A stretch of 64,000 bases of DNA from Rhynochetos jubatus (lineage: Eukaryota; Chordata; Aves; Eurypygiformes; Rhynochetidae), in NCBI GenBank assembly GCA_027574665.1, contig CM050690.1, positions 73,079,433 through 73,143,432 on the forward strand, written 5' to 3'. Both the position numbers and the translations under genes were made by a program. Position 1 is the stretch's first letter; every line of letters begins with the position of its first letter. The notes beneath the pieces are model-generated. The model did not search any database. It was not told the DNA's origin and was given only the letters and a program-made list of their open reading frames with translations. Shown one piece after another: positions 1-17,000 of this stretch.

Positions 1-1040
1 CGGTCCCCCCGCAGGCCTGGAGCCGCTGCCCTCGCCGCCAGCCCGCACCGGGCCCCTGGGCCCCATCCCCACGGAGGCCGGGCAGAAGAAGAAGGGCCCT
101 TTGACGGCTCCGTCGCGAGGGCTGTTATTCCAGCGCTCTGCGGTGTGTGCTGCCGGGCCCACCACACGCTCGGCGCTGGGGCCTCTGTTTTTCCTGGCTG
201 GGGATGTGCCTGGCCCCTATGGCCTCGGCCGGCCGGGGCCCCCAACAGGGACCGCTCCTCCCTCTGGGCGCTCGGCCTCGCGCCAAGCAGGGGCTCCTCC
301 AAGCCCATCTGGTGCGCAGCTGCGGAGAGGAGGGAAAGACGTGCCCCACAGCTCAGGCCGGGCAAAAGGGGGGGCCCCCCTTATGCTGCACCAGCCCTGC
401 TGCCTCAGGAGGCGGGTGCCTGCGTGCCCCGAGAGCTGGGTGCTCACTGTGAGAGGGTTGGGGTGCGTGCCTGTGCTCACCCCTGAGGGGCACCCGTACC
501 CCAGCTTGTGCTTGGGTAGGGGATGGCACCCTGGGCACCCTGCCCCAGCTTGCACCCCACAGAACATCCCCAGATTCCCCACCAGACATGAGTGGGCCCG
601 TCCCCAGGGCGGCCCAAAGCCTGGCCAGGCAGCAGGGGTGGCTGCGGGACACCAAGGGGACCCCCCTAAAGGCACTACGGCAGTGTGAGACAGGGACCCC
701 TGGCCACGCCAACCTGGGAGTGTGCACTCACCGTGGGGCAACCCACTCTGGCGAGACACAGGGGCATCGCCGTGGGGCTGCGCCCTGGCAGCAACACCAC
801 AGGCAGCAGCCCCGGAGCTGCTGGAGCACATCTGGCCGCCTCTTGCCGGCTGACACATCCCCCGCCGCCCCCCTGCCTGGCTCTTTTGGGAACTTGCGTC
901 ATTTGTGATAGTCTTCGGCTGAAGAACGAAAACAGCCGTTGTCCCCCACGCTGCCCCCGCCGCAGCCCGTCCCCCCCACGGGGCTGTGACCGCTGTGCTG
1001 CCCCGGAGGCTGACAAAATAAACCTGGTGCAGGAGGAAAA
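1..1040 (+). other. Possible terminal exon and 3' UTR of an unidentified upstream gene
   Basis: A splice-acceptor-like CCCCCCGCAG ends near base 14. It is followed by GC-rich sequence that could be a last coding exon; one frame stops at a TGA about 100 bases in. An AATAAA lies at 1016-1021 on the plus strand, so bases 100-1040 could be a 3' UTR. The short peptide matches no family I recognise, including NPR2, SPAG8 and other human neighbours of HINT2. It is also possible that nothing is transcribed here. Confidence 0.3.
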
Positions 1041-2150
1041 CACGACGGCAGGCGTCCGTCCGCTGACCTCGCGTGCCAGCGCTGGACGGCATCCCCGGGG
1101 GGCTGCTCCGGGTGGGCCCTGGGGGGATGATGCACTGGGGATTTCTGACCCACAGAACCTCTTTGGGGTCCCCCGGACCCTATGTCCAAGAGCGGCCCTG
1201 GCCTGTGCTGAGGCTCAAGCGGGTCTGGGAGGCAGGAAGCAGCAGCAACCAACATTTTTAAGGCTCATTTGCACCCCAAAACATTCTCCCTGCTATACTT
1301 GGGCGGCCCCGGGGCGGGGGGAAGCAACCGGGCTCTGCCACAGCCCCCAGGTTGAAGCGGGGGGAACCCCCGCCGCCAGCGCCACCGAGCCGGAGACTGA
1401 ACAGAGCTGCCATTCTCCCTGGCGGGCTGCGGTCCCCTGGGCGGCTGGCGGGGGCCCAGGCCGGCGGTGCCAGGTGGGCCGCGTGCCGCGCCAGCACCGG
1501 CCCCCGTCCGCTAAATATAGCCACGGCGGCCGGCCACGGGTCCGGGGAGGGGGGGAGCGGGCAGGCGCGAGGCCGGACGCACGGCTGCGTGTGCCTGAGC
1601 GCCCCCCCCCGCCCCCCCCCCCCCACGCGTGTGCAGCCCTCGTGGGGCTGGGGGTGTCAACGTGTGAGGATGGGGGATGCACATGCGCGAGTGTGGCGTG
1701 TTTTTTGGTACAGTTTAAGGCAATTAGCTCGCTTTTGCGAGGCAGAGAAGCATCAGTGGGGGGGCTCTAGCAGCTACACGGGGCCCGGTTTGGGGGAGCA
1801 CCTAGGGGCTGGGTGGGGGGCACAGAGGGGCTCTGTTGTTGCAGTGGGGCTGGGTGGGCAGCTCAGGGCATGGGATGCTGCTGGCAACCCCAGGAGGTTC
1901 CCCCACCCTTCTGCTTGTGGGCACCCCCCAAAAATCTCTTGCTCCTACTGGGGAGCTCCAAAGCATCTCCCTCACAGGCAGGTCGGGAAGTGAGGAGCCT
2001 GCAGAGCACCCCCCCCACGGCACCAAGTCCCACCCGTGCCCCCCGCCTGGAGTCCTGCTGGCTGTGATGCCCAAGACCAGCCCAGGCCGGCCACCCCTGC
2101 CCCCAGGAGGGCCACCCCTACAGAGCCACCAAAGCCACCGCCAAGGAGAT
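1041..2150. other. Intergenic GC-rich stretch with MEF2-like site and poly-C run
   Basis: No coding exon is recognised. A perfect match to the MEF2 consensus YTAWWWWTAR (CTAAATATAG) lies near 1511-1520 in CpG-rich sequence. A nearly pure C tract (about 1601-1624, interrupted by a single G) follows. Both are sequence observations only; no nearby transcript start can be tied to them. Confidence 0.3.
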
Positions 2151-2152
2151 GC

Positions 2153-2158
2153 TTTATT
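2153..2158 (-). terminator. HINT2 polyadenylation signal (AATAAA)
   Basis: The minus strand reads AATAAA 17 bases after the HINT2 stop codon. This gives an extremely short 3' UTR and is consistent with the compact gene. Confidence 0.7.
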
Positions 2159-2174
2159 GGGGGGCAGGGGGGGC

Positions 2175-3649
<1,475 letters not shown>

Positions 3650-3664
3650 CGCCGCCGCGACAGC

Positions 3665-3735
3665 CCCGCCCCGCCGCCCCATTGGCTCCCGCCCCCGTCA
3701 CTCCCCCCCCCCGAGGATTTAAAGCGCCCGCACGC
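3665..3735 (-). promoter_or_regulatory. HINT2 core promoter
   Basis: On the minus strand the stretch just upstream of the HINT2 start codon reads, in order, a TTTAAAT TATA-like element, a GGGGGCGGG GC box and an inverted-ATTGG CCAAT box (AGCCAATGGG). It occupies part of the 200-bp gap between the TAF1C poly(A) signal and the HINT2 ATG, so promoter and upstream terminator are almost contiguous. Confidence 0.6.
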
Positions 3736-3849
3736 TCCCGCGCCCACGCGTGACACCGCCGGCATCCACACGCGGAGCAAAGAGCGTGGAGGGATCCCCC
3801 GCCCCTCCCCCAAATCAATAACCCCGGAGGGAGGCTGGGCCGGGGGGTG

Positions 3850-3855
3850 TTTATT
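3850..3855 (-). terminator. TAF1C polyadenylation signal (AATAAA)
   Basis: AATAAA on the minus strand begins six bases beyond the TAF1C stop codon. The 3' UTR must therefore be only a few tens of bases, and cleavage would fall just upstream of the HINT2 promoter. Confidence 0.7.
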
Positions 3856-3861
3856 GGGTGC

Positions 3862-8293
<4,432 letters not shown>

Positions 8294-8299
8294 GGCCCC

Positions 8300-8530
8300 G
8301 GCGGCCGCCGGCACCAGGCGGGAGAGGGGCAGCAGTCCCGGGCCGGACGGTCCCGGCGTCCAGAGGTTGCCGCCACCCACTTCCCGCGCGGGAACTCCAC
8401 GGCCACCGGAAGTGGCGTCACCACGGCGTCGCGTAGCGAACGCCACGCACCGGGAACGGAGCGGAACCAGAGCGGCCCTGATGGCGGAGCGGAGCACTAC
8501 CGCCCCCTGGCGGTCGGAAGGGGCGAACGT
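8300..8530 (-). promoter_or_regulatory. TAF1C CpG-island promoter
   Basis: CpG-dense sequence flanks the TAF1C start codon. It contains an ETS/GABP-type ACCGGAAGTG near 8405-8414, followed at once by a half-CRE GCGTCA, and a GATGGCGGAG YY1-like motif near 8480. ETS and YY1 sites are typical of housekeeping promoters in ribosome biogenesis. No TATA box was seen. Confidence 0.5.
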
Positions 8531-9580
8531 GGGTCCGCCTCCGGGAGCGGGCAGGTGCAGCGGTGGGGACCGGGAGGGACCGGGGAGGTGCCTGGGGACC
8601 GCACGGCTATGGGGCACCGCACGTTCCAGGGGGGCGCACGGGGGATGGGGGACCATGGGGCAGCCCCAAATACCTGTGGGACGTGGGGCTAAAGGGCATC
8701 TCTGGGAGAGCTGGGGGATGTAGGACGGTTACACATCCCCCCCCGCCTTCCCGTGTGACCCCACGCCGGCTTGGCCCCGGGGACCCCCCTCCAGTCCCTC
8801 TTCCTCCCGCCGGGGTGGCTGCGGGCTCCCCGTGGGGGTCCCGCCTGGCCCAGAACCCATGTGGACACCCAGCGCTGCTCACGGGGGCCAGGTCATTGTC
8901 CCACTGAGCTCTGGTGGGACGCTGGACACTCTGGGGAGACCTGGGTGACGGGTCCCCAAGGACAGCGGGACCAGGTCGCTCCTGTAGGGACCACGGGCCT
9001 CGTGCGGTTCCTGTTCCAGGGTCCACCGGCCCTGGAGCCGTGCCCTGGGAGGTTTGCCTCGGGGAGGGGACCCCCAGCCCCGCCTGGAGGGGGGCTGCCC
9101 TCTGCAGAGGGGCTGCTGGGCTGTCGGATGGACTGTGGGGGGTGGCTTCTCCCCCTTAGAGCTCCTGGGGTGCTCTGTGACAGGGATACACACATGGAAC
9201 ACGGCAGAGCATCCCTGGGAGTGGGGCTGTGCCCAGGAGTGACCGGCCTGCTGTGGCCAAGGAGGGCGGTGACGTCAGGGGAGCATGGGGATGATGTCAG
9301 GGGAGTTGGGGGAAGCGTGATGTGATCGTTTCCAGGCAGGATGCCCTCATCCCCGCAGTTGGTGCCCAGACTCCTCCTCTAGAAGATCAATATTCTAATT
9401 TATTATAATAACATGGTAGTGGCTGTTGGAAAACCACACGACCCCCATCAAACAGCCCCATAGGTAGCCCTGCAGCCCACCCTGGTAGCCCTCGCTGCCT
9501 CCCATCCCCTCTCAACAAAACTCCCTTTTTGACCCTGGTGGTGTAGCCCCCTTGTCCCCGTACACCCCACCCCACAGCCA
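8531..9580. other. Intergenic stretch without recognisable gene
   Basis: GC-rich unique sequence with shadow open frames only. A short AT-rich island at about 9383-9415 (TTTATTATAATAA core) is the only compositional break. Nothing coding is supported. Confidence 0.4.
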
Positions 9581-10860
9581 CTGTGTCCCAGCCTCACACC
9601 TCCTGTCACCTGTGTTCCGTGTCCCCCTTGTCACCTGGCCCCATAGTCACCTGCATCCCAGCCCCATGTCTCTGTCCCCATCTGTGACCCCAGCCCCAGC
9701 CCAAATTCATGTCCCCCAGTCCATATCCTTGTCCCCAGTGCCATGTCCTTGTCTTCAGTCCTGAATCCCTGTCCCCATCCCGTGTCCCTGTCTCCAGCCC
9801 CGTGACCCTGTCCCAACTCTGTGTCTCTGTCCTCACCCATGACCCCGTGACCAGCCTCATGACCCTGTCCCCAGCCTGTGTCCATGACTCCCAGCCTGTA
9901 TCCTTGTTCCCAGACTATATCCTTGTCTCCAGCCCTGAATCCCTGTCCCTAGCCTACATCCCTGTCCTCAGACTCCTGTCCCCAGCCTGTGTCCCTATCC
10001 CCATCCCCGTGACCCCATCTCAGCCCCTTGTACCCACCCCCGTGTCCCTGTCCCCAACCATGACCCCATTCCCAGATTGATGACCCCATCCCCAGCATGT
10101 GCCCATGCCTCTCAGCCCATGTCCAAGTCCTCCAGCCCGTATCCTTGTCCCCAGCCCCATGTCCTTGTCTCCAGCCCTGAATCCCTGTCCCCAGCCTATA
10201 TCCCTGTCCCCAGGCCCCTCTCCCCAGCCCTGTGATCCCTTCCCAACTCTCTGTCCCTGTCCTCAACCATGACCCCATTCCCAGGCTCATGACCCTGTCA
10301 CCAGTGCGTGTCCATGTCTTCCAGCCTATACCCTTGTCCCCAGCCCCATGTCCTTGTCTCCAGCCCTGAATCCCTGTCCCCAGCCTATATCCCTGTCCCC
10401 AGACCTCTGTCCCCAGTCTGTGTCCCTGTCCCAGCCGCTTGTCCCTGTCCCCAGTCCCAAGTCCCTGTCTCCAGCCCTGGATCCATGTCCCAAGCCTATA
10501 CCCCTGTCCCCAGACCCCTGTCCCCAGTCTGTGTCCCTGTCCCCAGCCCCGTGATCCCATCCCAGCCCCGTGACCCCATTCCAGCCCCATCTTCCAGTCC
10601 CAACCTGTGATCACAGCCCGTGTCCATGTCCCCAGCCTGTATCCTTGTGCCCAGCCCCATGTCCCTGTCCCCACCTGTGACCCCATCCCCATCCCTTGTC
10701 CATGTTCTCCAGCCCGTATCCTTGTCCCCAGTCCCAAGTCCCTGTCTCCAGCCCTGGATCCATGTCCCAAGCCTATACCCCTGTCCCCAGACCCCTGTCC
10801 CCAGTCTGTGTCCCTGTCCCCGCCCCTTCTCCCCGTCCCCACGCGTGTCCCTGTCCCCCG
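9580..10860. repeat. Large minisatellite with higher-order structure upstream of TMEM8B
   Basis: About 1.3 kb of degenerate tandem units built on TGTCCCCAGCC / TGTCCCTGTCC, roughly 20-30 bases each. Longer blocks recur almost unchanged. The block starting GTCCCTGTCTCCAGCCCTGG near 10460 recurs near 10737. The block CCATGTCCTTGTCTCCAGCC near 10158 recurs near 10347. This implies duplication of multi-unit segments. The repeat ends just before the TMEM8B CpG island. Long open frames across it (Gly/Asp/Trp or Pro/Ser/Val-rich) are artefacts. Confidence 0.9.
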
Positions 10861-10864
10861 GTGC

Positions 10865-11066
10865 CCCCAGCAGCGGCGGGGCCATCCCGAGGGAAACGGG
10901 TCGCTCGGGGGGGGGCGGGGCGCTGCCGCCTGAGAGTGACGCGTGTGGTGACCAATGGCGGCCCGGGGGTGGGCCCCGTGGGGGGGGCGTGGCGGGTGAC
11001 GTCATGGGCGCCGGTGCGCGGCGGGGCTGCTGGCGGCGCGCGCCCCACGGCAGCCGTCGCGGCGGC
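10865..11066 (+). promoter_or_regulatory. TMEM8B CpG-island promoter with CRE and CCAAT
   Basis: CpG-dense sequence directly upstream of TMEM8B has a CCAAT box (10952-10956, within ACCAATGGCGG, also YY1-like) and a perfect palindromic CRE TGACGTCA at 10997-11004. An in-frame upstream ATG at 11004 overlaps the last base of the CRE, so the true start is more likely the next in-frame ATG at 11067. Confidence 0.6.
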
Positions 11067-14000
11067 ATGGGCCGGCGGGGCGGCGGGGGCGGCGGGCAGC
11101 GGCGGCCGCTCGCTCCCCCCCTCCGCCTCCCCGTGCTGCTCCTGCCGCTCCTCCTCCTGCCGCCGCCCGCCGGTGAGTGCCGCGGCGGGGGGTGGCGGTG
11201 TGCGTGCGCTCAACGGGTGTGAGGCACAAGCGCGATGGGGCAAAGGGACGGGGATGGGGGGCAGGAGTGCACGCGCGTAGGATCAGTGGGGCAGAGGGAT
11301 GCACGCTCAGGGATGCGCGGGCAACGGGGAGGAGGTAGGCGCGCGATGGGGCACAGGGTGCGTGTGCCGCCGGGTGGGTGTGTGCGGCGGGTGGGAGGCC
11401 TGCGTGCTGTGGGGCGCGGGAGGTGCGCGTGCAAGCGGGGCGCGGGGTGGTCGTGTAGGGGGGAAGGGAGTTGAGTTTGCGATGGGTACGAGGTACAAAG
11501 CGATGGGGTGCGGGGTGTGCGCGCAACAGGGCAGGGGGTGGGTGACAGTGAGGCACGGGGGCTGTGCGCACAGTGGGGCACAGTGTCTGGCTGCGGTGGG
11601 TTGCAGGAGGCAGTGGGACATGGCGAGTCTGTGCAACAAGGGACGGGTTGGGCACGCGGAGGGGTTTGGGGCACGTATGCAACAGGGCACAGAGGTGTGC
11701 CCAGTGAGGTACGGGGGGCGCGTGCAATGGGGCAGGAGGTGCACGTGCCACAGCGTATGAGGTGCGTGTGCGTTGGGACACAAAGACGCGTGGGCGATGG
11801 GGTGTTTGCATGAAGGGGCACGGGGGCGTGTGTGCAGAGGGTACCAGACACCTACGCAATGGGGTTGCAAAGACGTGCATGAAGTGGGGCGTGACGATAA
11901 GTATGCTGTGGGGTACCCACGCAGTGGGGCACGCAGATAAATGTTCAGTGGGGCACGGAGGTGCCAGGGGGAGGTGGGTGGTGCATGTGCAGTTGAACAC
12001 CCGTTGGGGATGGGGCTGGGACAGGTGCATAGGCAGTGGGGGTCGGAGGGGGGCTGCAGAGGGCTGTGCGCATGCAGTGGGGCAGCGGGGATGGACAGCC
12101 TGTGGCGAGGGGGATGTGAGCGCAGCGAGGCGACGGGATGTGCGTGGGTGGGAAACACACCCGCACCCACACCGGCGGGACTGTGCGAGGCGATGAGCGT
12201 GCTGTGGGGGCACGGGGAACTGGCTTGGCGACGGGGATACGAAGGGGTACCCGGGGGCGTGGAGGGGCGCATCCCCTGGGGAAGGGGGGCAGCTGGCCGG
12301 GGGCTGCCGGTGCCGCCGGATCGGGAAGCAGGGCGGGGGTCACCGAAAGGCAGCGGTGCGGCGGCCGCGGGAGCTGTCCGCGGTGCTGACCGCTGTCCGC
12401 GGTGCTGACCGCCGGCCGCGGTGCTGACCGCTGGCCGCGGTGCTGGCCGCGGGAGCTGTCCGCGGTGCTGACCCCCCGGCCGCGACCTCGGGCTGTGGTC
12501 CCGGGCTGGTGGGTTGCGCTGCTCCGGTCACTGGCCTGGGGCAGAGGGGCATTTGCTTTTCTCCATCTCCCCCCACCCCGGCCCGTGGATTGGAAGGACG
12601 GCTCCATCCTCCAGAACACCCCGCACCCCCTGCACCCTGTGCCCTGGCCACACTGCCGTGGGGTTTCAGCTTGGCCCTCTGCCTGCAGCTGGCTCCCCCT
12701 GCCTTGCCCTGGGCAAGTGGGCATTGGAAACTGCCCTGGGACCGGGAAGCTCTGAGTGCTTCCCCCCATGCCACCTCCTGGAGCTGCGTCCAGCGCCCCC
12801 TCCTCCCTGGGGTACCCAGCCAGGTCACTGTTCCCACGCAGGGAGGGGAGCTGTGGAGTGGCTTGGTGGTTCATGATGGGAAAATTGGGATGAGGTGCTC
12901 TTGCGTTGAGACAGGTATTTCGTGTCTGGCTTGTGCCGGTTGTCAGTGAAGGGGAGGGGGACCTGCCTTTGTTCCAGGCAAGGGAGCAGATGCATGTCAG
13001 TGTACAGCCAGCTGGGGCTGCACACACGCAGCAAAAACACACGTGCACACAAGCACATGCGCGCATTCCCAGCGAGGCACATGCTGTGCAAAGCAGCCCT
13101 TCTTCTCAGCTGTCCCACTCACTACTGGACGAATCCTACTGGGCCCAGCCCTGGTCCCAGCTCACCTCTGCTGGCATCCCCCTTGCTGGCAACTTGTGCG
13201 GAGGTGCATCTCTTCCTTGGTGCATTTCTGGAAAATAATGGGTGGGTCTCCCAGGCCAGCACTGGGGAAGTGTGGCAATAAGAGGGTGAAGCTACAGCTG
13301 CCATCTGGAGACCAGGTTTCTCTTGGTTTTACTGTGCCAAGGAAGTGGCTGCCCCTCTGCTGCTGGGGGTCCTAGAAATCCAAGATCAAACTGTCAGACA
13401 GTTGAGCAGGGAGAAGTGGCCCAGGTGAGTGCTGTGGGCTTGCAGGAAGTGTCTTGCAGACATGGGGCTATGCACAGCCCCACACACCCGTGCATGTGGG
13501 TGTGCACGCCTCCACTTTGCTGTGAATGCAGACAACACCCACGTGTGCATATGTGCATACATATGTGCACCATTCCTCCTCCACTAACCATGGGAGAGCT
13601 GGGGGGCTGTGCAGGAAGCACTTGCTCCTTCTTCTCATGGCTCTACGGTGGGACTTTGTGGCTTGTGGTGGGCTCTGTGCCGATCCTCCTTGGAAGGCAG
13701 AGAAGGGGGGAATCCGTGAGTCCCTGTGGGAGCTGACCTGCTTTGGCAGGGCTGGAGCTGTCTCACAACAGGTAAAATGCAGGGAGCAGGTCCTCACTGA
13801 AGAGGAAAATGTGTTGAAAGGGATGGACTGTGCCTGGGCAGAGCCTGCATGGCCGAGGGCTCCACAGGGTGAGTGCCCACAGCTCGGGGAACTGGGCTTA
13901 AGGCAATGCTGAATCAGGTATGATGCAGTCTGGAGGCGCAGCCGGGCACAGCTGACATCAGCCCTGGGGACACGCTAAAATGGCACAGCTCCAACTCCTT

Positions 14001-17000
14001 CTGTCTCTGGAGGCAACTTTCTGGGGCACGTTCAGAGCCTGAGTGGGTGGGCCTGGTCTGGGAGGAGTGCTGCAACCCCCCAGTCCCCCACCCTACTGAA
14101 AGCCCCTTGGGTATCCTCTGCAGATGGGCTCTTCGTCACCGACTACTTCACCCGCACACCACGCAAGCTCAGTCCCTTCCGCTCCTTTGCCAGCATCGAG
14201 CTCTTCCACTTCCACATCCCTGAGGACACAGTCATCGCCGTCTGGAACCTCATCACCTTCAAGGAGCAGGGTGGTACATTCGGGGACCAATGCCCAGACC
14301 GTAGCATCACCGTGTGAGTAAGCAGCCTGCCCTCTCTGTCCCCTGCCTGCCCTTGCTACCCCCTGCCTGCACTTGTCCTGGAGCCTGCCTGCTCTTGTCT
14401 GCTTCCTGCTTGCACATGTACATGTGCGTGTATGTACACGCACGCACACAAACCGAGGGGCACTCATGCGCGCACATGCACACAGGCATGCATACATGGG
14501 TACATATGTGTGCACAGATGCACAGACGTACACGTAAGTGCATGCACACACAGGCACACTCACTCCCCGTGATTCATCTCTCCAGGACCGTTGCATGCAC
14601 TCTTTTTTGCATCTTGTACATGAACAGCTTTTCTTGAACACCCACCCAAGGGAAGCTCACAGCCCCCAGCAACGTCTCAGCTTACAGGCGGCTTCTCCAT
14701 AATGTCTTTGAGCTTCCTAATAGCACGGAGGCCAGACCCCCAAGTGTGGGACCTGCCACAATGCCCAGCCTGCACCCTGATAACTGCTGTCTCTCCCGCA
14801 GGTATTTCCGCTCAGGGGCTCCCTCCGTCATTAATCCACTGCACACGCATTTCCCCAGGGACACGGCTGTCCCTGGCTCCTTCGCACTGACCCTCACCTG
14901 GACCCTGCCCAACCGCACCACGGGGGTGTTCAACGTCACCAGCCCGCTGCCTGGGGACTGGTTCCTGGCTGCCCACCTGCCCAAAGATGAGGGCAAGATC
15001 TCCGTCAAGGTGAAGGGCTTGGGGGGACTGTGGGGTGACAGGGCTCGCTGCAGGGCTCTGCTGGGGTGTGATTGTCCTGGGCTGGTGGCGCCTGGGGCAG
15101 GTGTCCCGAGAGGGGACAGTGCCCCGTACCCCCTGCCCCGTGCTGACTGTCCTGCTGGTGCAGGGGCTCTACGAGGAGTGCCAGTATCTCTTCCAGCCAC
15201 AGCTCATCGTGCAGCGCCTGGTGAACATTGCTGTGCTGTACCCCGGTCATGTCACTGACCAGAGCATGGCACCCCACAACCGCTCCTGCCTCTACAAGTG
15301 AGTGCGACAGGGTCTTCTAAGGTGGGGCCGTCCCCAGGGTGGGGACCTTAGGGTGCCCCGTCCCTCTGGCTTTCCTCCCCCGCCCTGTTGGCCCACGGTG
15401 AGGGGCAGGACCTGATGCTGCTGTCCCTCAGGGTGTTTGTGCCCAGCTACACGTCTCGGGTACTGGTGGAGGTGCTGCGGTGCCATGGGACTGAGGGCTG
15501 CCCGCTCTGGCTGCGCGTGAGGGCCAAGGCTCCCCCCCTGCACAATTCCACAGCGCTGGACTGCCGGGAGCACACTCCCTGCCAGCTGGCACTGGACCTG
15601 CCCTTCTGGCAGCACTGGTATTACGTGCTGGTGGAGAAACACCCCGGAGTGCCAGGCACTGTCTCCTTCCAGGTCACCGTGCAGCTCACAGGTGAGGGTG
15701 CCTGGGGAGGTCTGGCTGGGGGGCATGTTCTGGGCTGTGCTTCGGGTGCCAGCTGGTGGGAGGTAAAGGATGTCGGCGGGGTGATATCCAGCTCTGCTGG
15801 GATGGGGGCACTGGGAGGTGTTGGGAATGGGTTGTAGATGGAGGTGAGCAGTGGGTAAAGAGGGGAGGTGGGAGTAAAAAAGGGGCTGTGCGGTGCCCAA
15901 CCGGATGACTCTGCCGCCCAGACTGCTCCCGACCCAGCCTGGCCCGGCCGCCCTTCCTGCCCTCCAGTGCCTCCATGAACATGCCCCACTCCTTCGGCTC
16001 TGCGGGTGGGCTGGCGCTGGGAGACAGCCCTCCACCCACCAGCCCCAACGGCACAAAGCCCCCAGTTTCCATCCCTAACACATCGCCCGCTGGCGAGCGG
16101 TGCTGGCCGGTCCGCCCCACGCTGCGCAATGAGCTGGACACCTTCTCCGTCCACTTCTACATCTTCTTCGGGCCCAACGTATCAGTGCCGCCCGACCGCC
16201 CTGCTGTCTTCGTCATCAACCTCCTACCGGTGCTGGACAGTGGTGGGGTGCTCAACCTGGAGCTGCGGCTCAACGTGGTGAGGTGGCCACGCTGTGTCCC
16301 GGCTGGGGCAGGGCAGCTCGGGGGGTGGGGCAGGCTGGGAGATGGGTGATGGTGGGGCTGCAGCAGGGCAAGAGGCAGGATTTGGGGTGCTCATGGGTCA
16401 TGGTTTGGGAGTTCTTGGGTGCTGCAGCACAGACTAGAGTGCTTTGAGGGCAAGATGATGGACTGGATTTGAGGTGTTCTTGGGTGATGGACAGTGGGTT
16501 AGGGCACTACTAGGTGGCGTGTTGTGATCCGAGTGCTGTTGGAGGAGGGGACATCCCCAGCACTGGTTTAGGGACTTCTCCTCTGCCATCAGAGTTCCCT
16601 GTGTGGCGAGAATGTAACAGTGTTCGGATGTCTGAACCACGAAGTCCCACTGACATCTGGTGACAACTCATCGGTCACCTGCGAGACAGGTAGGCTGGGC
16701 TGTGCGTATCCATCCTGCCGTGGCTGTGAGGATTGCACCCCTCCTTGTGTCTGGCAAGGGCCTGGGTGGGAGATGGCAGAGACTGTGGGGGAATCTGACC
16801 CCAGTGCCTGTCACAGGGTGCTCTGTCCCTGTCCCAGCTCTGCCCGGGGAAAGGGACTGCCCCTGTCCTGCTCACCCAGAGCTCTCCCTGCCCGCAGAGA
16901 CCCTGGCAGGCTTCCTGCTCTCCGTCAATGCCACGGCCAGCCTCAGCCGCCTGCGGATTCCCTACCCCCAGACGGGCAGCTGGTACCTGAGCCTGCGCTC

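Noticed and set aside
9949..10842. 297-codon Gly/Trp/Asp-rich open frame on the minus strand
   Set aside because: It is a translation of the tandem repeat upstream of TMEM8B.
11004..11066. Upstream in-frame ATG as the TMEM8B start
   Set aside because: It overlaps the CRE and would put 21 Arg/Gly-rich residues before the signal peptide. The ATG at 11067 gives a standard signal peptide. The longer form is not excluded.
11002..12272. Two overlapping long open frames on the minus strand (403 and 321 codons)
   Set aside because: They lie antisense to the TMEM8B CpG island and first intron, in CpG/GTG-rich low-complexity sequence, with His/Pro/Thr/Ala bias and no motif.
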